A DNA stretch of 64,000 nt, from NCBI GenBank assembly GCA_964386915.1, contig CAYLUQ010000012.1, forward strand, positions 6,948 through 70,947, given 5' to 3'. The notes under the pieces are model-generated. The model saw nothing but the letters and a program-made list of their open reading frames with translations. It was not told the origin of the DNA and did not search any database. Positions 61,677 through 64,000 of this stretch are shown one piece after another. The first letter of the stretch is position 1, and each line of letters begins with the position of its first letter. Made by a program: the position numbers and the translations under genes. This DNA is from JADHMP01 sp964386915. GTDB lineage: Bacteria > Bacteroidota > Bacteroidia > Flavobacteriales > Flavobacteriaceae.

Positions 61677-62579
61677 ATGCTGAAGAGGCTTGCTTTTTTA
61701 TTAACTATAATTTTAACTAATATATCATTTAGCCAATCCTATCTTGGGCTAAGTGTAGACAACGACCTCTATTTTGGAACGGATCGTTATTATTCCAGCG
61801 GCATTTTTGTTGGCTATGGAAAGCGACTTCCGGAGAGAAAGAAAGACAGTCTAAAGGGCGCCATTAGAACAACACATTGGACCTTTGGGCAGGAGATTAC
61901 GACTCCTCACTTGAGATTGACACGAGATTTAAAAAAAATCGATTATCCTTATAACGGATGGTTGTTTTTGGGCTATTTGCAAGAGGTGTTTCAGACGCCC
62001 AAAAAGGGGTATGGTTTTGGCATCGAAATGGGGATGACGGGCGCAGAAGTCAGTTTAGCCAAACCGGTTCAAAACACCTATCATCAACTCGTGCTGGGAT
62101 TGCCCTCACTTTCTTGGGTAGCTACCCAAGTTCAGGCGCTACACGTCAATGTGTTGGCAACTTTTTATGAGTCTATTGCATGGAAAAAGCAGTTGAACTG
62201 GGTGTTTTATGGGCGAGGAGAATTGGGAACTTTTCAAACCACGCTTTTGTCTCGTTTTGGATTGCAATGGAGCACTTTTGAGGGGCTTCCTTTTTTTGGT
62301 CAACGGTTGGAAAACCTAACTAGCGGTACCGCTTTTTATGTGGGTGTGCAAGGGGAATATAGAGCGCATGATTATGCCGTTGCGGGGAGTATGTTTCAAG
62401 AAAATGGGGCATTGGCAGTGGAGGCTGTTCCTTTCAAACAAGAATGGGAGGTGGGATTTCTGTTTCAAAAAAAAGATTGGCGTGCCTTGGTGCTTTATAA
62501 CAATGCCTCTAAAGACATAGCCACTCAACGATTTTCTCGTCATCAATATTTAAATATTAGCCTAATTAAGCTATTTTAG
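61677..62579 (+). CDS. Lipid A deacylase LpxR-family outer-membrane protein
   Basis: A ~300-residue outer-membrane barrel with a signal peptide (LAFLLTIILTNISFSQ). The family signature SVDNDLYFGTDRYYSSGIFVGY matches the N-x-D and T-D-R-x-Y-T-x-G motifs of LpxR (DUF2219), which removes the 3'-acyloxyacyl chain of lipid A in a calcium-dependent way. The catalytic His is probably within the TTHWTFGQEI segment. I prefer ATG 61677 over GTG 61665; a GGAGG lies only one base before it. Followed by a small lipoprotein gene. Confidence 0.85.
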   Translation: MLKRLAFLLTIILTNISFSQSYLGLSVDNDLYFGTDRYYSSGIFVGYGKRLPERKKDSLKGAIRTTHWTFGQEITTPHLRLTRDLKKIDYPYNGWLFLGYLQEVFQTPKKGYGFGIEMGMTGAEVSLAKPVQNTYHQLVLGLPSLSWVATQVQALHVNVLATFYESIAWKKQLNWVFYGRGELGTFQTTLLSRFGLQWSTFEGLPFFGQRLENLTSGTAFYVGVQGEYRAHDYAVAGSMFQENGALAVEAVPFKQEWEVGFLFQKKDWRALVLYNNASKDIATQRFSRHQYLNISLIKLF

Positions 62580-62594
62580 TAAAAATCTTATTTC

Positions 62595-63047
62595 ATGAAA
62601 TTGATTCTTTCTTTTGGCCTTGCGGCTGTATTACTCACGAGTTGTATAACGGTTAAAGTTTATGAAAATCCTTCGGCCATAAAACCGAACGAACAGCTTC
62701 TACATGCCGAAAAGTTAATCCGATCGGGAGAAGAGGTTGACTTTGGGAGTCATAAAGCGGAGGTCTTCTATTTTACAAATGATAAGCGTCCACGAGGAGT
62801 TTGGCATGCCGCTCCGGAGGCTAAAGACAAGGCAACAGATAGTGTGGTCGTAAAAATGGAACGTCAACCCCCCTTGCTTATTTTGGAAGGAAAAAGGATG
62901 CCAAAATCCTTTTCACTAGACGCGCTTAACCCTTCTGAAATTGAATACGTATCAGTTTTAAAGGACAGCATGGCTGTTGCAAAATATGGGGAAGAGGCTC
63001 GCGATGGCGTGATTGAAATTGGCTTAAAAAAAAGAGTTAATAATTAG
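62595..63047 (+). CDS. Small lipoprotein with a TonB-plug-like C-terminal segment
   Basis: A 150-residue lipoprotein (signal ending VLLTSC, acylated Cys17). The C-terminal ~60 residues read PLLILEGKRMPKSFSLDALNPSEIEYVSVLKDSMAVAKYGEEARDGVIEI-style, closely resembling the plug-domain segment of TonB-dependent receptors (L-x-x-L-N-P-x-x-I-x-x-V-x-V-L-K and Y-G-x-x-A-x-x-G-V-I). No barrel follows, so it is a free-standing plug-like module, as in some Bacteroidota regulatory or sensor proteins. Function unknown. It lies 15 bp after the LpxR-like gene and overlaps the convergent barrel gene by 11 bp. Confidence 0.7.
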   Translation: MKLILSFGLAAVLLTSCITVKVYENPSAIKPNEQLLHAEKLIRSGEEVDFGSHKAEVFYFTNDKRPRGVWHAAPEAKDKATDSVVVKMERQPPLLILEGKRMPKSFSLDALNPSEIEYVSVLKDSMAVAKYGEEARDGVIEIGLKKRVNN

Positions 63048-63702
63048 GTTTTGATTTAAAAAGGGGATGACTTAGCCCGATAAAGTAGCCTATATAGCTG
63101 TTGGTTTGAAGGGCATACAAATTATTACTTCTTTTGGTAAGCCTGAATTGTGCTTCCACGCGCCAATTTCGCCATACTGCATAGTCCACACTAGCACAAA
63201 ACCCAATGCTATTTTGCAATACCCCAGGCGCTACAGGAAGGTTATTGGTTTTTTCTTTGGCCGGCCAAAAGCTATTGCCTTTTTGATAGAGCGAATAGTG
63301 AATTGTTGCCCCTAGATGAAGTCTTTTATAGGGAAAAAGGCGAATCCCTAGGGGAATAGAATAGTAGACCAAACGATCTAAATAGAGCGTTTCTTCTTGC
63401 GTATAGTCATATTGAATAGGAACATATTCAAAGCCAGAGGTAAAGGCCATAGAAGGAGAGGGCTTGAAGAGAAGTCTGAGATGAGCCAGATAATTTAGTT
63501 TTGGGCTAAGCATTTTGTTTTGGGGAATCCAATAGGAACTCAAACCGACAAAAGTCAATTCCCAAGTTGAGTAGGCACTGGTTAGCGCTGGTCCATTGCG
63601 GTATTGTTGAATGAGCAAACTGCCGTCTTGTGCCTTTAGTGAAAACACTCCCGTGAAAAACAAGCTGCTAATTAGACACAAAAGGAAATAGCGAGAAACC
63701 AT
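63037..63702 (-). CDS. Putative outer-membrane beta-barrel protein
   Basis: A 221-residue exported protein: a signal peptide (MVSRYFLLCLISSLFFTGVFSLKAQ) followed by about ten amphipathic beta strands rich in Tyr/Phe/Leu (for example LHLGATIHYSLYQKG and WRVEAQFRLTKRS). No recognised enzyme motif; I considered PagL but see no catalytic His-Ser pair. It looks like a small barrel of the generic Bacteroidota porin type. Confidence 0.6.
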   Translation of the reverse strand: MVSRYFLLCLISSLFFTGVFSLKAQDGSLLIQQYRNGPALTSAYSTWELTFVGLSSYWIPQNKMLSPKLNYLAHLRLLFKPSPSMAFTSGFEYVPIQYDYTQEETLYLDRLVYYSIPLGIRLFPYKRLHLGATIHYSLYQKGNSFWPAKEKTNNLPVAPGVLQNSIGFCASVDYAVWRNWRVEAQFRLTKRSNNLYALQTNSYIGYFIGLSHPLFKSKPNY

Positions 63703-63832
63703 TCAGAAACACTTGCAATTTAATCCTTAAAAATAGAATAAAATAAGCAGCTTCGTTTTTTGGAGGCCATTAAACCTTTTGAAATTAAAAGTGTCTTATA
63801 AAAACAATTTTTTATTTGTTTTGATAGGTTTG

Positions 63833-63924
63833 AAACAGTTTGCTAAAATCCTTTTTTGGAAAACAGCCCCCTAAAAGAAAATGAGTTTAGATTGCCAAAA
63901 AATGATTAGTTTAGCAAACTGTTT
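63833..63924. repeat. 15-bp inverted repeat in front of tRNA-Ala
   Basis: AAACAGTTTGCTAAA at 63833-63847 recurs as its exact reverse complement at 63910-63924, separated by 62 bp and ending one base before the tRNA. Each arm contains a short palindrome (AAACAGTTT). It could be a protein-binding pair, a recombination half-site pair or a transcriptional element. No integrase gene is seen in the window. Confidence 0.7.
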
Positions 63925-63925
63925 T

Positions 63926-63999
63926 GGGGATGTAGCTCAGTTGGCTAGAGCGCTTGACTGGCAGTCAAGAGGTCGGCGGTTCGAGTCCGCTCTTCTCCA
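63926..63999 (+). tRNA. tRNA-Ala (GGC)
   Basis: A 74-nt cloverleaf: acceptor stem GGGGATG/CTTCTCC (one T-T mismatch at the sixth pair), D arm, anticodon stem CTTGA/TCAAG with loop CTGGCAG (anticodon GGC), and T loop TTCGAGT. The third acceptor pair is G-U, the alanine identity element G3:U70, supporting Ala. The discriminator is A, and one C follows before the window ends, so the CCA status is unknown. Confidence 0.9.
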
Positions 64000-64000
64000 C

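Noticed and set aside
1..64000. CRISPR arrays, insertion sequences, prophage, rRNA operon, riboswitches
   Set aside because: No regularly spaced repeats, transposase or integrase frames, phage genes, rRNA sequence or recognisable riboswitch core were seen.

Overview
The window is a contiguous piece of a chromosome from a member of the Bacteroidota, most likely a marine Flavobacteriia (Flavobacteriaceae-like) bacterium. The evidence is: promoters of the TAnnTTTG type instead of TATAAT; few Shine-Dalgarno sequences; gliding/type IX secretion genes (SprE/PorW-like, GldH); families I know mainly from this phylum (DUF4837, DUF4292, DUF4254, head-GIN, HU-CCDC81 plus SPOR); and an F-ATPase operon ordered B-E-F-H-A-G without D and C. 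Genus is not assignable from sequence reading. Base composition looks even and fairly AT-rich. I see no insertion sequence, prophage, CRISPR array or rRNA operon.

Layout. 1-8730: tail of an MlrC-like gene, a SulP anion transporter, then a run of hydrolases (SMP-30 lactonase-like, MBL-fold, subtilase lipoprotein, M1 peptidase). 8754-12593: rnpA, a GNAT acetyltransferase, rpiB, an AT-rich 0.5 kb gap with a DnaA-box-like site, and rnr. 12629-18026: GIN-domain protein, tRNA-Cys, folB, glnS, SPFH protein, gltX. 18084-22368: ybeY, mnmG, a methyltransferase and holB, with a perfect ParB-binding parS palindrome just after mnmG and an imperfect one just before it, suggesting origin-proximal DNA. 22457-25818: pgk, DUF4837 lipoprotein, tatA, M23 peptidase. 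25823-33491: GH3-like enzyme, glycosyltransferase, pyruvyl transferase-like protein, purD, small membrane proteins, DUF4254 and a GT9 enzyme, a surface-glycan flavoured stretch. 33488-43059: ferredoxin reductase-like protein, sprE/porW, bactofilin, and the F-ATPase operon. 43144-44504: the only clearly degraded stretch, a frameshifted TonB-dependent receptor tail running into the tail of a CBM5/12-bearing secreted enzyme. 44601-57185: dut, DUF4292 lipoprotein, EnvC-like protein, HU/SPOR protein, dprA, trpS, plsC, pabC/pabB, recA, PNPOx-like protein, trhO, ricT, gldH. 57189-64000: PBP1A, queD, enoyl-CoA hydratase, USP, LpxR-like barrel, a small lipoprotein with a TonB-plug-like tail, an outer-membrane barrel and tRNA-Ala(GGC).

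Functionally this is mostly core genome: translation (four tRNA-related enzymes, two tRNAs, rnpA, ybeY, mnmG, trhO), DNA maintenance (recA, dprA, holB, parS), energy (F-ATPase, pgk), envelope biogenesis and gliding. Genes are tightly packed, often with 4-40 bp overlaps, including convergent overlaps. Several starts are decided here by promoter position (ybeY, gltX, tatA) or by homology (rnpA). I found no convincing new multi-gene system. The most interesting items are the parS pair around mnmG, a probable non-AUG start of rnpA, a probably leaderless holB, the composite relic after atpG, and the plug-like lipoprotein near the right end.
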